From NCBI RefSeq assembly GCF_013823385.1, contig NZ_PNMA01000015.1, positions 21,892-85,891 on the forward strand: DNA of 64,000 nt, given 5' to 3'. Below are positions 35,311 to 44,678 of the stretch, one piece after another. Within the stretch, counting starts at the first letter, position 1; each line of letters starts with the position of its first letter. The translations under genes were made by a program, and so were the position numbers. The notes under the pieces were generated by a model that saw only the letters and a program-made list of their open reading frames with translations, was not told the DNA's origin and made no database searches. The stretch comes from Hyphomonas sp. (lineage in GTDB: Bacteria > Pseudomonadota > Alphaproteobacteria > Caulobacterales > Hyphomonadaceae).

Positions 35311-37563
35311 TTATTGCGTGGCTCTGCTTTCCTCGCCACAGGTGTCGCAGGCATGGTGTCCGCCAGGGCCCGCTTCAAAAAGGGTAAAGCTTCCACAGGC
35401 CGGGCACGCCTGGGCGAGATAGGCCGGTGTCAGGTCAATCGTGCCGTCTTCGCCCTCTTCGGGTTCTCCGGCCGCCTTTTCGGCCCGCCGCTTGTTCAGA
35501 ATCACGATGTTGTCCGGCAGCTGGCCGCGCGAAAAGCCGCGAGAGATGATCTGGGCGGCTTCGGTGGTGAAGGCAGCCGTCTGCGCGCCGCGTGTGGCGT
35601 CGCCCGCGCCCCGGCCGAGGCCGTCATGGGTGACATCGGCTTCGGCAAGATCATCCCGGCCAAGATAGGAGAGGGCAAGTTCGCGGAAGATATAGTCGAG
35701 GATGGAGGTCGCCTTGGTGATCCGGTCATTGCCGGTCACTTCACCGGCCGGCTCGAACCGGGTGAACACGAAGGCGTCGGCATACTCTTCCAGCGGCACG
35801 CCATATTGCAGGCCGAGCGAGACGGAGATGGCGAAATTGTTCATCAGGCTGCGGAAGGCGGCGCCTTCCTTGTGCATGTCGATGAAGATTTCGCCGAGGC
35901 TGCCATCATCGAATTCGCCGGTGTGGAGATACACCTTATGCCCGCCAACGGTGGCCTTCTGGATGTAGCCCTTGCGGCGATCCGGAAGGCGCGTGCGGCG
36001 GACGGGCGGGCCTTGTTCGGTGAGCACCGGCAGGGCGGGCAGAGCGTCGGCATCCTCGGCGAGTTCCTCAGCGAGGGAGAGGATCTGTTCCATGCGCTCC
36101 CGCACGTCTTGCGAGGGCGGGGTGCGGTGACCGGTCAGCAGGACGGAGAGGTCCGCCGCCATGGCTGCCTCCGCCATGGCCAGCCCTTCCTGGGCGGGTA
36201 CGCGCAGCATGGTCATGCCGTTGAGGGCGCGGGCGGCCGCCGAAGTGAAGCGCAGCTCGGCATCCATCGAGACGTTCAGCGAGAAGCCGGCATTGGCAAG
36301 GCCCTTGCCGGCAATGTCTTCGACCGCGCCGTCTATGGCAGCTTCTGCGGCGGCGATGTCCTTCTTGGAGAAACCGACAGCGGAGAGCAGCGCGCGGCCA
36401 TCGGAGTCGAAACGCTCGGGCGAGAGGCGCAGGTCGTTCGTGATGATTTCGTCCCCCAGCACCCAGCGGGAGAAGGCGGCGTTGAGCGGCAGGCCATCGC
36501 CGATGGCGCGGGTGACGCGCTCGATGGCGTCGTCCGTGAAGCCGCGATCGCGCAGCCTGGAGCGGCCAAGGGCGGCGTCGAGATCCTGCTCCCCAGCGGC
36601 AGCGAGGCGGCTGAGCAGGAGAGGCAGCTGCTCGGGCGCGCGGCGGGCAAGGCCGAGGCGGGCGGCGCGGCCAAGGGAAGGTGATTCCTCGCCATAGGCG
36701 AGCACGGTGCGGACCGGGGCAGCGCCTTCGCTTTCACAGTCTGGCAGGATGCCGCCCAGATCGCTCAGCGGCAGGATGGCCACCTGGCAGCCACGCCGGC
36801 CGGCCGCCTTGATGGCCTCCAGGCCAAGCACGCGGGCATGAGCGGCGGGCAGGGCAGCGCCGGTGGCCGCGCTGCGAACCAGCGCGGTGAGCGCGGCGCC
36901 GGCCGCGATGCCGGCTTCGGAGGCATAGTCGAGCCCGAGGGACATGACCGCTGCGCCGAGCCCGGCGATGACGAGCACCCCATCTGGCAGCGAGCGGGCA
37001 GCGGCGTCAGCTGCGCCCATGAGATAGTCTGCCTCCAGCCCGCCGGGGCCGATGGCGGCGGCCACATCGATCACGCGGCAGCGGGTCGCCGCGTCGGGCA
37101 GGGGCGCGCGGGCGAGATGGATTTCTGCGCCTTCGTCCAGCACGGCATCGAGGGCAGCGCGGACGGCCGCGTCGAGATGGCCGGTTTCAAACATGCCGGG
37201 GCGGGGCGAGGGCGTGCTTACGGCCGCTGCGCGCAGGGCGGCTGCAGTTTTCTGGATACCGCCTGGCTGGCGGAGGGCCTCTTCCAGCACATCCTGCGGC
37301 AGGCCGGCGGCAATGGCTTCGGCAAGCTCGGCATTGCGGGGCGCGTCCCCGAGGCGTTCCAGCATTTCGGCGGTTGCCAGCTGGGACACACCCAGAAGAT
37401 TTGAGGCAGACCAAGCCGCCCGCACCTGTTCCAGAGCGGCCGGCGTCAGCGGCTGAAGCGCGCGCCCGGCAGAGCGGGAAATGTCCCGCATCCTTACCTC
37501 GCGGGAGACCAGACCGTCTGCTTCTGCTGCCTCGAGGATTTCCGAATGCGATTTTGCCGCCAT
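35311..37563 (-). CDS. NrdJ-like protein lacking the catalytic half (TSCPD protein)
   Basis: A 750-residue protein. Residues about 520-640 are a TSCPD domain very like the C-terminus of B12-dependent ribonucleotide reductase ([40 protein letters not shown]). The last 30 residues hold a zinc ribbon (CPAC, CDTC), also as in NrdJ. Further upstream, [20 protein letters not shown] aligns by eye with the [20 protein letters not shown] loop, and [18 protein letters not shown] with the following NrdJ helix. The first half of NrdJ, with the radical and redox cysteines and the NPCSE motif, is absent. It is probably a non-catalytic paralogue; a true NrdJ would be about 1,200 residues. Confidence 0.75.
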   Translation of the reverse strand: MAAKSHSEILEAAEADGLVSREVRMRDISRSAGRALQPLTPAALEQVRAAWSASNLLGVSQLATAEMLERLGDAPRNAELAEAIAAGLPQDVLEEALRQPGGIQKTAAALRAAAVSTPSPRPGMFETGHLDAAVRAALDAVLDEGAEIHLARAPLPDAATRCRVIDVAAAIGPGGLEADYLMGAADAAARSLPDGVLVIAGLGAAVMSLGLDYASEAGIAAGAALTALVRSAATGAALPAAHARVLGLEAIKAAGRRGCQVAILPLSDLGGILPDCESEGAAPVRTVLAYGEESPSLGRAARLGLARRAPEQLPLLLSRLAAAGEQDLDAALGRSRLRDRGFTDDAIERVTRAIGDGLPLNAAFSRWVLGDEIITNDLRLSPERFDSDGRALLSAVGFSKKDIAAAEAAIDGAVEDIAGKGLANAGFSLNVSMDAELRFTSAAARALNGMTMLRVPAQEGLAMAEAAMAADLSVLLTGHRTPPSQDVRERMEQILSLAEELAEDADALPALPVLTEQGPPVRRTRLPDRRKGYIQKATVGGHKVYLHTGEFDDGSLGEIFIDMHKEGAAFRSLMNNFAISVSLGLQYGVPLEEYADAFVFTRFEPAGEVTGNDRITKATSILDYIFRELALSYLGRDDLAEADVTHDGLGRGAGDATRGAQTAAFTTEAAQIISRGFSRGQLPDNIVILNKRRAEKAAGEPEEGEDGTIDLTPAYLAQACPACGSFTLFEAGPGGHHACDTCGEESRATQ

Positions 37564-37769
37564 CTGTCCCGTGCTCCTGCCGAATCAGTCCTGGTCAGGG
37601 TGCCCGCTTGCCCCCCTTGCGGCAACCGCTTTTAAGGCGCTCGAAGCAGTGGATTGCCTGCAATCACGGGGCCCGCGCGCCCAGGGCGCATTGCCTGCCT
37701 GCCATGGATGGATTAATCGCCCCGGCAACGCCATATTGCGGCCATCAAACACGGTCAGGAAAGCCTCAG

Positions 37770-38162
37770 ATGCTGAAGCAGATATTCACCTGGTGGAGCG
37801 GAAACACCGTCGGAGCCGCCTTCGACATCAAGCGGCGTTCGGCCTTTGTCGGCACCGATGAATACGGCAATCGCTATTTCGAGGAGAAGAAGCCCTCGCT
37901 CGAAGGCCGCCGCCGCCGGTATGTGATGTATCACGGGCTGGCGGAGCCCTCGAAAGTGCCCGCGGACTGGCATGGCTGGCTGCACCACACGCTGGACGCG
38001 CCGCCCACCAAGATGCCGCTGGAGCGCCGCGAGTGGGAGACCGACCACACGCCCAACATGACCGGCACGCCCTATGCTGTGAAGCCGAAGGGCGCCATGT
38101 CCAGCAAGCGGGAGCGTCAGCGCTCCGACTCCGATTACGAGGCCTGGACTCCGGATGCGTGA
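37770..38162 (+). CDS. NADH:ubiquinone oxidoreductase NDUFA12/B17.2-like subunit
   Basis: A 130-residue accessory subunit of alphaproteobacterial complex I. Family motifs are FVGTDEYGNRYFEEK near the start, RRYVMYHG, then VPADWHGWLHHTLDAPP and the closing MTGTPYAVKPKG. It acts on the matrix-facing (cytoplasmic) arm. The presence of this mitochondria-like subunit supports an alphaproteobacterial origin. Start at ATG 37770; the longer upstream frame is antisense to the NrdJ-like gene. It overlaps the mlaD-like gene by 8 nt. Confidence 0.92.
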   Translation: MLKQIFTWWSGNTVGAAFDIKRRSAFVGTDEYGNRYFEEKKPSLEGRRRRYVMYHGLAEPSKVPADWHGWLHHTLDAPPTKMPLERREWETDHTPNMTGTPYAVKPKGAMSSKRERQRSDSDYEAWTPDA

Positions 38163-38703
38163 ATCGTTTTTCGAAACCCTGATTGGGGCCGTGGTCGTCG
38201 GTCTCGCCGGCTTCTTCCTCTGGTTCGCGCTGGCACGGGGGGGCGATTCGAGCGGCCTGGGCGCCAACCAGTATGAAGTGACCGCACGCTTCAACAGCGT
38301 GTCAGGCATTTCGCGTGGATCGGATGTTCGGATCGCAGGCGTGAAAGCTGGTGTTGTGAAGTCCATTGAGGGTGACCCGCAGACGTTTGAAGCGGTGCTC
38401 AAGCTCGCGCTGGATTCGAAGTGGGAGCTGCCCGACGATACCGATGCGCGGATTTCCACGGATGGCCTGCTTGGCGGCGCCTATATCGCGCTCGAGCCCG
38501 GCGCGGGCTTTGACAACATCGCGCAGGACGGCACAGGCGAAATCCAGTTCACGCGCGGCAGCGTTGACCTGCTGACCTTGTTTGCATCCTTCGCATCGGG
38601 CGGTGGTGGCAGCAGCAATAGCGGCGCGTCGTCTTCTTCGGCCGGGGAGGACCTTGGCCCTGTTGATCCCCCCGAAGTTCCCTCTGATGGAGCTGTTGAA
38701 TGA
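38155..38703 (+). CDS. mlaD: MlaD/MCE-domain phospholipid transport protein
   Basis: A 182-residue protein anchored by one N-terminal helix (FFETLIGAVVVGLAGFFLWFAL), with a single MCE domain in the periplasm (YEVTARFNSVSGISRGSDVR ... GLLGGAYIALEPG). The end is a low-complexity Gly/Ser stretch. MlaD proteins form hexamers that bind phospholipid for transport between the two membranes. The other mla genes are not in the window. It lies between NDUFA12 and DUF2155 genes with short overlaps on both sides. Confidence 0.87.
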   Translation: MRESFFETLIGAVVVGLAGFFLWFALARGGDSSGLGANQYEVTARFNSVSGISRGSDVRIAGVKAGVVKSIEGDPQTFEAVLKLALDSKWELPDDTDARISTDGLLGGAYIALEPGAGFDNIAQDGTGEIQFTRGSVDLLTLFASFASGGGGSSNSGASSSSAGEDLGPVDPPEVPSDGAVE

Positions 38704-39251
38704 AAATTGCTTCGCGCCTTCTGGCAGCTACCGGTCTTGCCGTAGTGGTGGCTCTGACCGCTTCGGCGAGCACGATGGCGCAGAAAAACCAGGCAACCCT
38801 GCGCGCGCTCGACAAGATTACCGGGCGCTCGACGGATATCGTTGTGAAGGTGGGCGAGCCGGTAACTTTCGGATCGCTCCGGGTGGAGCTGAAAACCTGC
38901 TACCAGGCGCCACCTGAGGAAGTGCCCGAAAGCGCCGCCTTCCTGCGGATCACCTCGACCCAGCCGGTTGCGGTAGAGACGATGGAAGCCGTGGCCGCCA
39001 AGGACGCGCCTGCGGCGGCGGCCCAGAACCCCAAGCTGTTTTCAGGCTGGATGTATGCGTCCTCGCCCGGTCTCAATGCCCTGGAGCATCCGGTCTATGA
39101 TATCTGGGTGATCCGCTGCACGGCGCCCGAACCGGTGAAGCTGCCGGAGCGGGTGACCATCCCGGAGAGCGTGGAGCCGCTGTATGACGACATCCCGGCC
39201 GGCGTGACGGAAACGGAAACCCCGCCGGACGAGGACATCCCGATCGACTGA
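38700..39251 (+). CDS. DUF2155 exported protein
   Basis: A 183-residue protein with a signal peptide (ASRLLAATGLAVVVALTASAS) and the DUF2155 core: TLRALDKITGRSTDI, FGSLRVELKTCYQAPPEE, then FSGWMYASSPGLNALEHPVY. The core holds two conserved Cys. It is probably periplasmic, of unknown function. The acidic C-terminal tail is encoded where the opposing aat frame also runs, an overlap of 157 nt. Confidence 0.85.
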   Translation: MKIASRLLAATGLAVVVALTASASTMAQKNQATLRALDKITGRSTDIVVKVGEPVTFGSLRVELKTCYQAPPEEVPESAAFLRITSTQPVAVETMEAVAAKDAPAAAAQNPKLFSGWMYASSPGLNALEHPVYDIWVIRCTAPEPVKLPERVTIPESVEPLYDDIPAGVTETETPPDEDIPID

Positions 39252-39871
39252 TCGGGTGACGGCTCCGGCGAGCCCCCATGAAATTCTGCATCGACTTTCA
39301 GCGCCGCCTTGAGGCGGGCTTTGAACGCGTCGCGGCTGATCTCGATCAGGCCGAACTGCACGAGATGCGGATTGTGGAATTGCGCGTCCAGCAGGACATA
39401 GCCCCGGTCTATCAGCCGGGCGACCAGATGCACCAGCGCGATCTTTGACGCGTCTGTGGCGCGCGAGAACATGCTCTCGCCAAAGAAGGCGCCGCCGAGG
39501 GCAACGCCGTAAAGCCCGCCGACAAGTTCGTCCCCCTCCCAGCACTCAACCGAATGGGCAAAGCCCTGCCGGTGCAGCGCGCTATAGAGGTTTACGATCG
39601 GGGAGTTGATCCAGGTATTCGGGCGGTTGTCATGCGGCTCGCCGCAGGCTTCGACGACGCGGGTGAAGGCGGTGTCGAAACTCACCCGGAACGGGTCCTG
39701 GCAGACCCGGCGTTTCAGGCGTTTGGGGATATGGAAGGCGTCCAGCGGCAGGATGCCCCGGAAATCCGGATCGACCAGGAAGAGACGCGGATCATCCCGC
39801 GAGTCCGCCATGGGGAATACGCCCCGGCGATAGCAGGCAAGCAGGTCTTCAGGGCCGAAACGGGCGGACAT
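39095..39871 (-). CDS. aat: Leucyl/phenylalanyl-tRNA-protein transferase with C-terminal extension
   Basis: A 258-residue enzyme that adds Leu or Phe to proteins with N-terminal Arg or Lys, marking them for ClpS-ClpAP. Core motifs are LLACYRRGVFPMAD, LVGGLYGVALGGAFFGESMF and YVLLDAQFHNPHLVQFG. The conserved core ends near residue 205. The last 50 residues (PSPDQSIGMSSSGGVSVS onward) are Ser/Gly/Thr-rich and are encoded antisense to the end of the DUF2155 gene, so they look like overprinted sequence. Confidence 0.93.
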   Translation of the reverse strand: MSARFGPEDLLACYRRGVFPMADSRDDPRLFLVDPDFRGILPLDAFHIPKRLKRRVCQDPFRVSFDTAFTRVVEACGEPHDNRPNTWINSPIVNLYSALHRQGFAHSVECWEGDELVGGLYGVALGGAFFGESMFSRATDASKIALVHLVARLIDRGYVLLDAQFHNPHLVQFGLIEISRDAFKARLKAALKVDAEFHGGSPEPSPDQSIGMSSSGGVSVSVTPAGMSSYSGSTLSGMVTRSGSFTGSGAVQRITQIS

Positions 39872-39928
39872 AGACTTGAGATATGGGTTGCGCCGCGTTG
39901 ACTGTAAACGCGGCGCAATGGCGGGAGC

Positions 39929-41302
39929 CTATTCGCTCGGCTGAAGCTTGTTTTCAGCGAGGAACTTCTCAAGCCAGTGGATATTGTAATCCCCGGCCTG
40001 AACATCGTCGTTTTCCACAAGGCGGCGGTGCAGATCGAGCGTCGTGTGGACGCCGCCGACCACCATTTCCTGCAGCGCGCGCTTGAGGCGCATGAGGCAT
40101 TCGCGGCGCGTGCGGCCGTGAACGATCAGCTTTCCGATCAGCGAGTCGTAATGCGGCGGGATGCGGTAACCGGCATAGGCGGCGCTATCGAGGCGCACAT
40201 CCGGCCCGCCCGGCGCATGGAACTCGGTGATGAGGCCTGGCGAGGGAACAAAGGTTTCCGGATGCTCGGCATTGATGCGGCACTCGATGGCATGGCCGAC
40301 GAGCATCACATCTTCCTGGCGGAAGGAAAGCGCCTTGCCCTCGGCAATGCGGATCTGCTCGCGCACCAGATCGATGCCGGTGATCATCTCGGTGACGGGA
40401 TGTTCCACCTGCAGACGGGTGTTCATTTCGATGAAATAGAATTTGCCGTCTTCGTAGAGAAACTCGATTGTCCCAGCGCCGCGATACCCGAGCTTCTGCA
40501 TGGCTCGGGCGCAAATTCCGCCGATCTCTTCGCGCTGCACCTGGTTCAGGGCCGGCGAGGGGGCTTCCTCGAAGACTTTCTGGTTGCGGCGTTGGAGGGA
40601 ACAGTCGCGTTCCCAGAGATGGGCGACGTTGCCGTGCGTGTCGGCGATCACCTGGATTTCGATATGGCGCGGGCCCTGGAGGTATTTCTCCAGGTAGACG
40701 GCGTCGTCCCCGAAGGCGGCCTTGGCTTCGGTCTTGGCTGTTTTTACCGCGTTTTCGAGGTCAGCCTCGGTCATCGCCAGCTTCATGCCGCGGCCACCGC
40801 CGCCGGCAGAGGCCTTCACAAGCACCGGGAAGCCGATTTTCTTGGCGGCTTTCTTCGCTTCGGCGATGGTTTCGACCGCGCCATCAGAGCCCGGCACGCA
40901 GGGCACGCCGGCCTCGATCATGGCCTGTTTGGCGGCGATCTTGTCGCCCATCACGCGGATATGCTCCGCCGTCGGGCCAATGAAGGCGATGCCGTGAGCC
41001 TCGACCATTTCGGCAAACTGGGCGTTTTCCGACAGGAAGCCATAGCCGGGGTGAATCGCGTCAGCGCCTGTGATTTCAGCAGCGGCGAGAATGCGCGACT
41101 TCTTCAGATAGCTTTCCGAAGAGGGCGCCGGGCCGATGCAGACGCTTTCGTCTGCCAGGCGCACGGCCATGGCATCACGGTCTGCCTCGGAGTGAACGAC
41201 GACGGTGGAAAGGCCCATTTCCTTGCAGGCGCGGTGGATTCGCAGGGCGATTTCACCGCGATTGGCGATCAGGACCTTCTGGATGGGACGGGGAGCCGAC
41301 AT
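39929..41302 (-). CDS. accC: Acetyl-CoA carboxylase, biotin carboxylase subunit
   Basis: A 457-residue ATP-grasp enzyme that carboxylates biotin on AccB, the first step of fatty-acid synthesis. Motifs include [20 protein letters not shown] at the start, the Gly-rich ATP loop [14 protein letters not shown], and [18 protein letters not shown] near residue 285. It lies 1 bp after accB, in the usual accB-accC order. Confidence 0.96.
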   Translation of the reverse strand: MSAPRPIQKVLIANRGEIALRIHRACKEMGLSTVVVHSEADRDAMAVRLADESVCIGPAPSSESYLKKSRILAAAEITGADAIHPGYGFLSENAQFAEMVEAHGIAFIGPTAEHIRVMGDKIAAKQAMIEAGVPCVPGSDGAVETIAEAKKAAKKIGFPVLVKASAGGGGRGMKLAMTEADLENAVKTAKTEAKAAFGDDAVYLEKYLQGPRHIEIQVIADTHGNVAHLWERDCSLQRRNQKVFEEAPSPALNQVQREEIGGICARAMQKLGYRGAGTIEFLYEDGKFYFIEMNTRLQVEHPVTEMITGIDLVREQIRIAEGKALSFRQEDVMLVGHAIECRINAEHPETFVPSPGLITEFHAPGGPDVRLDSAAYAGYRIPPHYDSLIGKLIVHGRTRRECLMRLKRALQEMVVGGVHTTLDLHRRLVENDDVQAGDYNIHWLEKFLAENKLQPSE

Positions 41303-41303
41303 G

Positions 41304-41780
41304 CTACTCGATCAGGACCAGGGCTTCGCCAAATTCGACCGGCTGGGCGTTCTCGACATAGATTGCCTTCACGGTGCCGGCGCGGTCTGCCTCGACGGGG
41401 TTGAACGTCTTCATGGCTTCGATGAGCATGAGCGTATCGCCCTTCTTCACCTTGTCGCCGATGGTGATGTAAGCCTTGGAATTCGGATCGGGAGAAAGGT
41501 AAACCGTTCCAACCATTGGAGATTTCACGGCGTTATCTGAAGCTGCAGCTGCTGCGGGCGCCGCGCCTGCGGCCGCCGGAGCGGCTATGGCGGGCTGAGA
41601 CGGCATCGCGGCTTGAGCCGGGGCCGCCACAGTCTGGACGACAGTAGCAGGGGCAGGTTTCGACACGCGGACCCGGAGGCCCTCATGCTCGACTTCCAGC
41701 TCACCCAGATCGGCTTCCCGCAGGATTGCAGCCAGTTCCCGGATCAGGCCGGTGTCCAGCTTGTTCTTGGCAGTACTCAT
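41304..41780 (-). CDS. accB: Acetyl-CoA carboxylase, biotin carboxyl carrier protein
   Basis: A 158-residue carrier. The N-terminal part binds AccC, a Pro/Ala-rich linker of about 45 residues follows ([20 protein letters not shown]), and the biotinyl domain holds the modified Lys in [12 protein letters not shown]. It lies 4 bp after the aroQ stop, giving an aroQ-accB-accC unit common in alphaproteobacteria. Confidence 0.95.
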   Translation of the reverse strand: MSTAKNKLDTGLIRELAAILREADLGELEVEHEGLRVRVSKPAPATVVQTVAAPAQAAMPSQPAIAAPAAAGAAPAAAAASDNAVKSPMVGTVYLSPDPNSKAYITIGDKVKKGDTLMLIEAMKTFNPVEADRAGTVKAIYVENAQPVEFGEALVLIE

Positions 41781-41784
41781 AATT

Positions 41785-42228
41785 TTAGCTCCTAGCCTCT
41801 CCCGATAGCCTCAGGGCCGCGCTCAGCGCGAGTTCATATCCATAGGCACCTAGCCCGGCAATTGTACCAACTGCAACAGGCGCCACGTAATTGACATGCC
41901 GGAACGCCTCGCGCGCAGCGGGGTTCGACAGGTGCACTTCGATCAGCGGAATCTTCAGCGTTTTCAAGGCGTCATGCAGGGCGATGGACGTGTGCGTGTA
42001 GGCGGCTGCATTGAGGATCAGAGCCCGGCCCTCACGGGCGGCCTCCTGCACCCAGGACACGAGCTCACCTTCAGAATTCGTCTGACGCGCGACTATTGCC
42101 ACGTCGCCTGCGAGCGCCCTGAGTCGGGCGTGGATATCTTCGAGCGTATCCCGCCCGTAGATTTCCGGCTCGCGCGTACCCAAAAGGTTGAGGTTCGGCC
42201 CGCCGAGGACATATACCGGTTTCGACAT
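41785..42228 (-). CDS. aroQ: Type II 3-dehydroquinate dehydratase
   Basis: A 147-residue shikimate-pathway enzyme that dehydrates 3-dehydroquinate. The opening [21 protein letters not shown] carries the active-site Asn and Tyr. [19 protein letters not shown] holds the substrate-binding region, and [16 protein letters not shown] the catalytic His. I start it at the ATG of MSKPVYVLG; an upstream ATG adds twelve basic residues not seen in the family. Confidence 0.94.
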   Translation of the reverse strand: MSKPVYVLGGPNLNLLGTREPEIYGRDTLEDIHARLRALAGDVAIVARQTNSEGELVSWVQEAAREGRALILNAAAYTHTSIALHDALKTLKIPLIEVHLSNPAAREAFRHVNYVAPVAVGTIAGLGAYGYELALSAALRLSGEARS

Positions 42229-42291
42229 GCGCCTTCGTTTGCGCTGTAACGGCCAGCGTGGCAAGAGGGCAACAGTCAGGGAATTTTACGG

Positions 42292-42504
42292 ATGCAGATC
42301 ACGCTGAACGGTGAGGCGCTCGAGATCGCCCCCGGCACGACGGTTGCGCAGCTTGTCCACCGGATATCCGGCGAGACGGGCCGTGATCCGCGCGGCATTG
42401 CGGTGGAGCGCAATCGCGAGATCGTGCCGAAATCCGAACATGCCATGACCGTGCTGACCGAGGGGGACAGGCTGGAGATCGTGCAGTTCGTAGGGGGTGG
42501 ATAA
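42292..42504 (+). CDS. thiS: Sulfur carrier protein ThiS
   Basis: A 70-residue ubiquitin-like protein beginning [18 protein letters not shown] and ending VQFVGGG. Its C-terminal Gly is thiocarboxylated and donates sulfur for the thiazole of thiamin. It precedes thiG by 121 bp, a gap filled with unusual repeats. Confidence 0.93.
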   Translation: MQITLNGEALEIAPGTTVAQLVHRISGETGRDPRGIAVERNREIVPKSEHAMTVLTEGDRLEIVQFVGGG

Positions 42505-42589
42505 GGGGCGCAAAAAACTCCAACGGTTCCTCCAACGAGCGTCCGGATTCCTCCAAAAAAACTCCAACCGCTGCGCCCTTTCGCGCCCC
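42505..42589. repeat. CTCCAA repeats inside an inverted repeat between thiS and thiG
   Basis: CTCCAA occurs four times (42518, 42530, 42551, 42562), two copies preceded by a run of A. The block is bounded by GGGGCGC at 42505-42511 and GCGCCCC at 42583-42589, so the transcript could fold it into a long-range hairpin. The role is unknown; it does not look like a TPP riboswitch. Confidence 0.55.
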
Positions 42590-42625
42590 ATTTTGCAAGT
42601 TTCTAAGTCAGGAGACACAAACCCC

Positions 42626-43423
42626 GTGCCCGACACCGCCTCCCAGAGCCCGATCAACGACCCGCTGGTGATCGCCGGCAAGACCTATGCCTCCCGCCTG
42701 ATCGTCGGCACCGGCAAGTATGCCTCCTATGAGCAGAATGCCGAGGCCGCGCGCGCGGCCGGCGCCGAGATCGTCACTGTGGCCCTGCGCCGGGTGAACC
42801 TGTCGAACCCGAACGAGCCGCGCCTGACCGATCATGTGAAGCCTGACGAGTTCACCTACCTGCCCAACACGGCGGGTTGCTACACGGCGGACGACGCCGT
42901 CCGCACGCTGCGCCTGGCGCGCGAGGCGGGGGGCTGGAACCTTGTGAAGCTGGAAGTGCTGGCCGATCAGAAGACGCTCTATCCCAACATGCCCGAGACG
43001 CTGAAGGCCGCAGAGGCCCTGATCAAGGATGGCTTCGAGGTGATGGTCTACTGCTCGGATGATCCGGTTTATGCGCGCCTTCTGGAAGAGGCAGGCTGCG
43101 TGGCGATCATGCCGCTGGGGTCGCTGATCGGCTCCGGGCTCGGGATCATGAACCCGGTGAACATCCGCCTGATCATCGAGGCGGCGCGCGTGCCGGTGAT
43201 CGTGGACGCGGGCGTGGGCACGGCATCTGACGCGGCGATTGCCATGGAACTGGGCTGTGACGGCGTGCTGATGAACACCGCCATCGCGCAGGCCAAAGAC
43301 CCCATCCGCATGGCGCGGGCGATGAAGCATGCGGTGATTGCGGGGCGCGAAGCCTATCTGGCTGGCCGGATGCCGAAGAAGCGGTATGCGGATCCAAGTT
43401 CACCGCTGGCGGGGCTGATTTAA
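42626..43423 (+). CDS. thiG: Thiazole synthase
   Basis: A 265-residue TIM-barrel enzyme that makes the thiamin thiazole phosphate from DXP, dehydroglycine and ThiS-thiocarboxylate. Motifs are [14 protein letters not shown] at the start, the catalytic Lys in [17 protein letters not shown], and [15 protein letters not shown] late. I start it at GTG 42626, ten bases after AGGAGA; the open frame extends upstream through the CTCCAA repeats but has no conserved sequence there. Confidence 0.93.
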   Translation: MPDTASQSPINDPLVIAGKTYASRLIVGTGKYASYEQNAEAARAAGAEIVTVALRRVNLSNPNEPRLTDHVKPDEFTYLPNTAGCYTADDAVRTLRLAREAGGWNLVKLEVLADQKTLYPNMPETLKAAEALIKDGFEVMVYCSDDPVYARLLEEAGCVAIMPLGSLIGSGLGIMNPVNIRLIIEAARVPVIVDAGVGTASDAAIAMELGCDGVLMNTAIAQAKDPIRMARAMKHAVIAGREAYLAGRMPKKRYADPSSPLAGLI

Positions 43424-43435
43424 CAGGCTTCCGGT

Positions 43436-44578
43436 CTATGAGGCGTTGAGGAGCGCTGTGCGGATTTTCCTGAACTTGGGCTTGAGTTCCAATTCAGACA
43501 GGCGCCGGACAATTGAAGATGTTCGGATCCCTTCATTTGATATCCAGTGGACGCGGGGATCGGCGTCAACATCTGCCGGGGTCACCAGGCCGGGAATTGG
43601 TTTTCCGTAGCGATCAAGGATTTCGCCGGCCTCATTTCGGCGCGGAATCGAACGGCGGTGCAGGGCAATTACATCCCAATTGGTGTTGAATACCGGTGAG
43701 CCCGAGCTTCCCCGTTCCGTGTCGGTCGTGTAGTTGCAGAAATCCGGATACGGATCGTTGTCTCTCAAGAACTGCAGGGCACTGTTGTGCACAACAATGC
43801 TCTTGGGGCCCTCGCCCGGAAATTGGATCATTGAGACCGCCTGACCTTCGAATATCTCTTCGTGGCCTGATCTCAGTGGAAGGAATGCAGCCTTCTGAGT
43901 ATCCGCAGATTTCACAGCAATAATTGTAAAATCAAGTTCGGTGTCGGTCGCAAAAAAAGTACCGGGATCAAGATCGAGATCTATCAAAGGCAGCGGTGGT
44001 CTTACCTTGTATCGTTCAAAATTCAGAACAAAAGAGCGGCTCCGGGCAGAATCTTCCGTCGGCAGAACATGATTGTTTGTGATGATCAGGTTTTCTGCAA
44101 TGAAAAATCCGGTACCCACACCCTTGCCGTTGGCGGTGGAAATCTGCCCAACGGACTGGGCTTTCAAGAGGCCCTCCGCCAGAAACTCGATATCGAGGAT
44201 TTCTCGATGCTGCAGCATGATGCGCTCAAGGCCCGCCAGACCCTTGTCAAATTTGCTGCCCATCTCGTCCAGCACGGACCGAAGCGCATTGTCAGGAATG
44301 TCAAACAAGCGCTCTGGCGCAATGACACGCAGTGGGGCGGTCAACGAGGCCGCAGACAATTCCGGATCCGGAGTTTCGCTCGTCAAAAGATTATACAGAT
44401 CTGCGCGCGCAAACATCATGCCGGACGCCGAACTTCCAGCCCCGGATGGGGAGGGGAGGGATGGCGCCTGCCCAAGTGATTTCGTGATGACGGGCATGCC
44501 GCCTGCAGGACCGGAGACTTTTTTCCGATCACGGAAACGTTGTTCCGCTTCTTTCAATAAATCAGATGAAGAGGTCAT
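43436..44578 (-). CDS. Trypsin-like serine protease with N-terminal helical domain
   Basis: A 380-residue protein without a signal peptide. The chymotrypsin-fold triad is His in IITNNHVLP (near residue 170), Asp in TELDFTIIAV (about 215) and Ser in TERGSSGSPVF (about 292). The first 140 residues are mostly helical (LFDIPDNALRSVLDEMGSKF) and could be an adaptor domain. A cytosolic trypsin-like protease with a helical head, divergent from an SGNH hydrolase gene in less GC-rich DNA, resembles effector modules of bacterial conflict systems; that role is inference. A GTG eight codons upstream is another possible start. Confidence 0.78.
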   Translation of the reverse strand: MTSSSDLLKEAEQRFRDRKKVSGPAGGMPVITKSLGQAPSLPSPSGAGSSASGMMFARADLYNLLTSETPDPELSAASLTAPLRVIAPERLFDIPDNALRSVLDEMGSKFDKGLAGLERIMLQHREILDIEFLAEGLLKAQSVGQISTANGKGVGTGFFIAENLIITNNHVLPTEDSARSRSFVLNFERYKVRPPLPLIDLDLDPGTFFATDTELDFTIIAVKSADTQKAAFLPLRSGHEEIFEGQAVSMIQFPGEGPKSIVVHNSALQFLRDNDPYPDFCNYTTDTERGSSGSPVFNTNWDVIALHRRSIPRRNEAGEILDRYGKPIPGLVTPADVDADPRVHWISNEGIRTSSIVRRLSELELKPKFRKIRTALLNAS

Positions 44579-44678
44579 TTCCCGGCACGATTTTGAATTC
44601 ACCCGAAAAGAATACTGTGGTAAACTTTAAAACGAATTCAAGAAATGCGCAAATGAAAAGCGTAAGGTGGGGACTTCA

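Noticed and set aside
42505..42625. TPP riboswitch ahead of thiG
   Set aside because: None of the conserved CUGAGA or ACCUGA-type elements is visible; the repeats do not match that fold.
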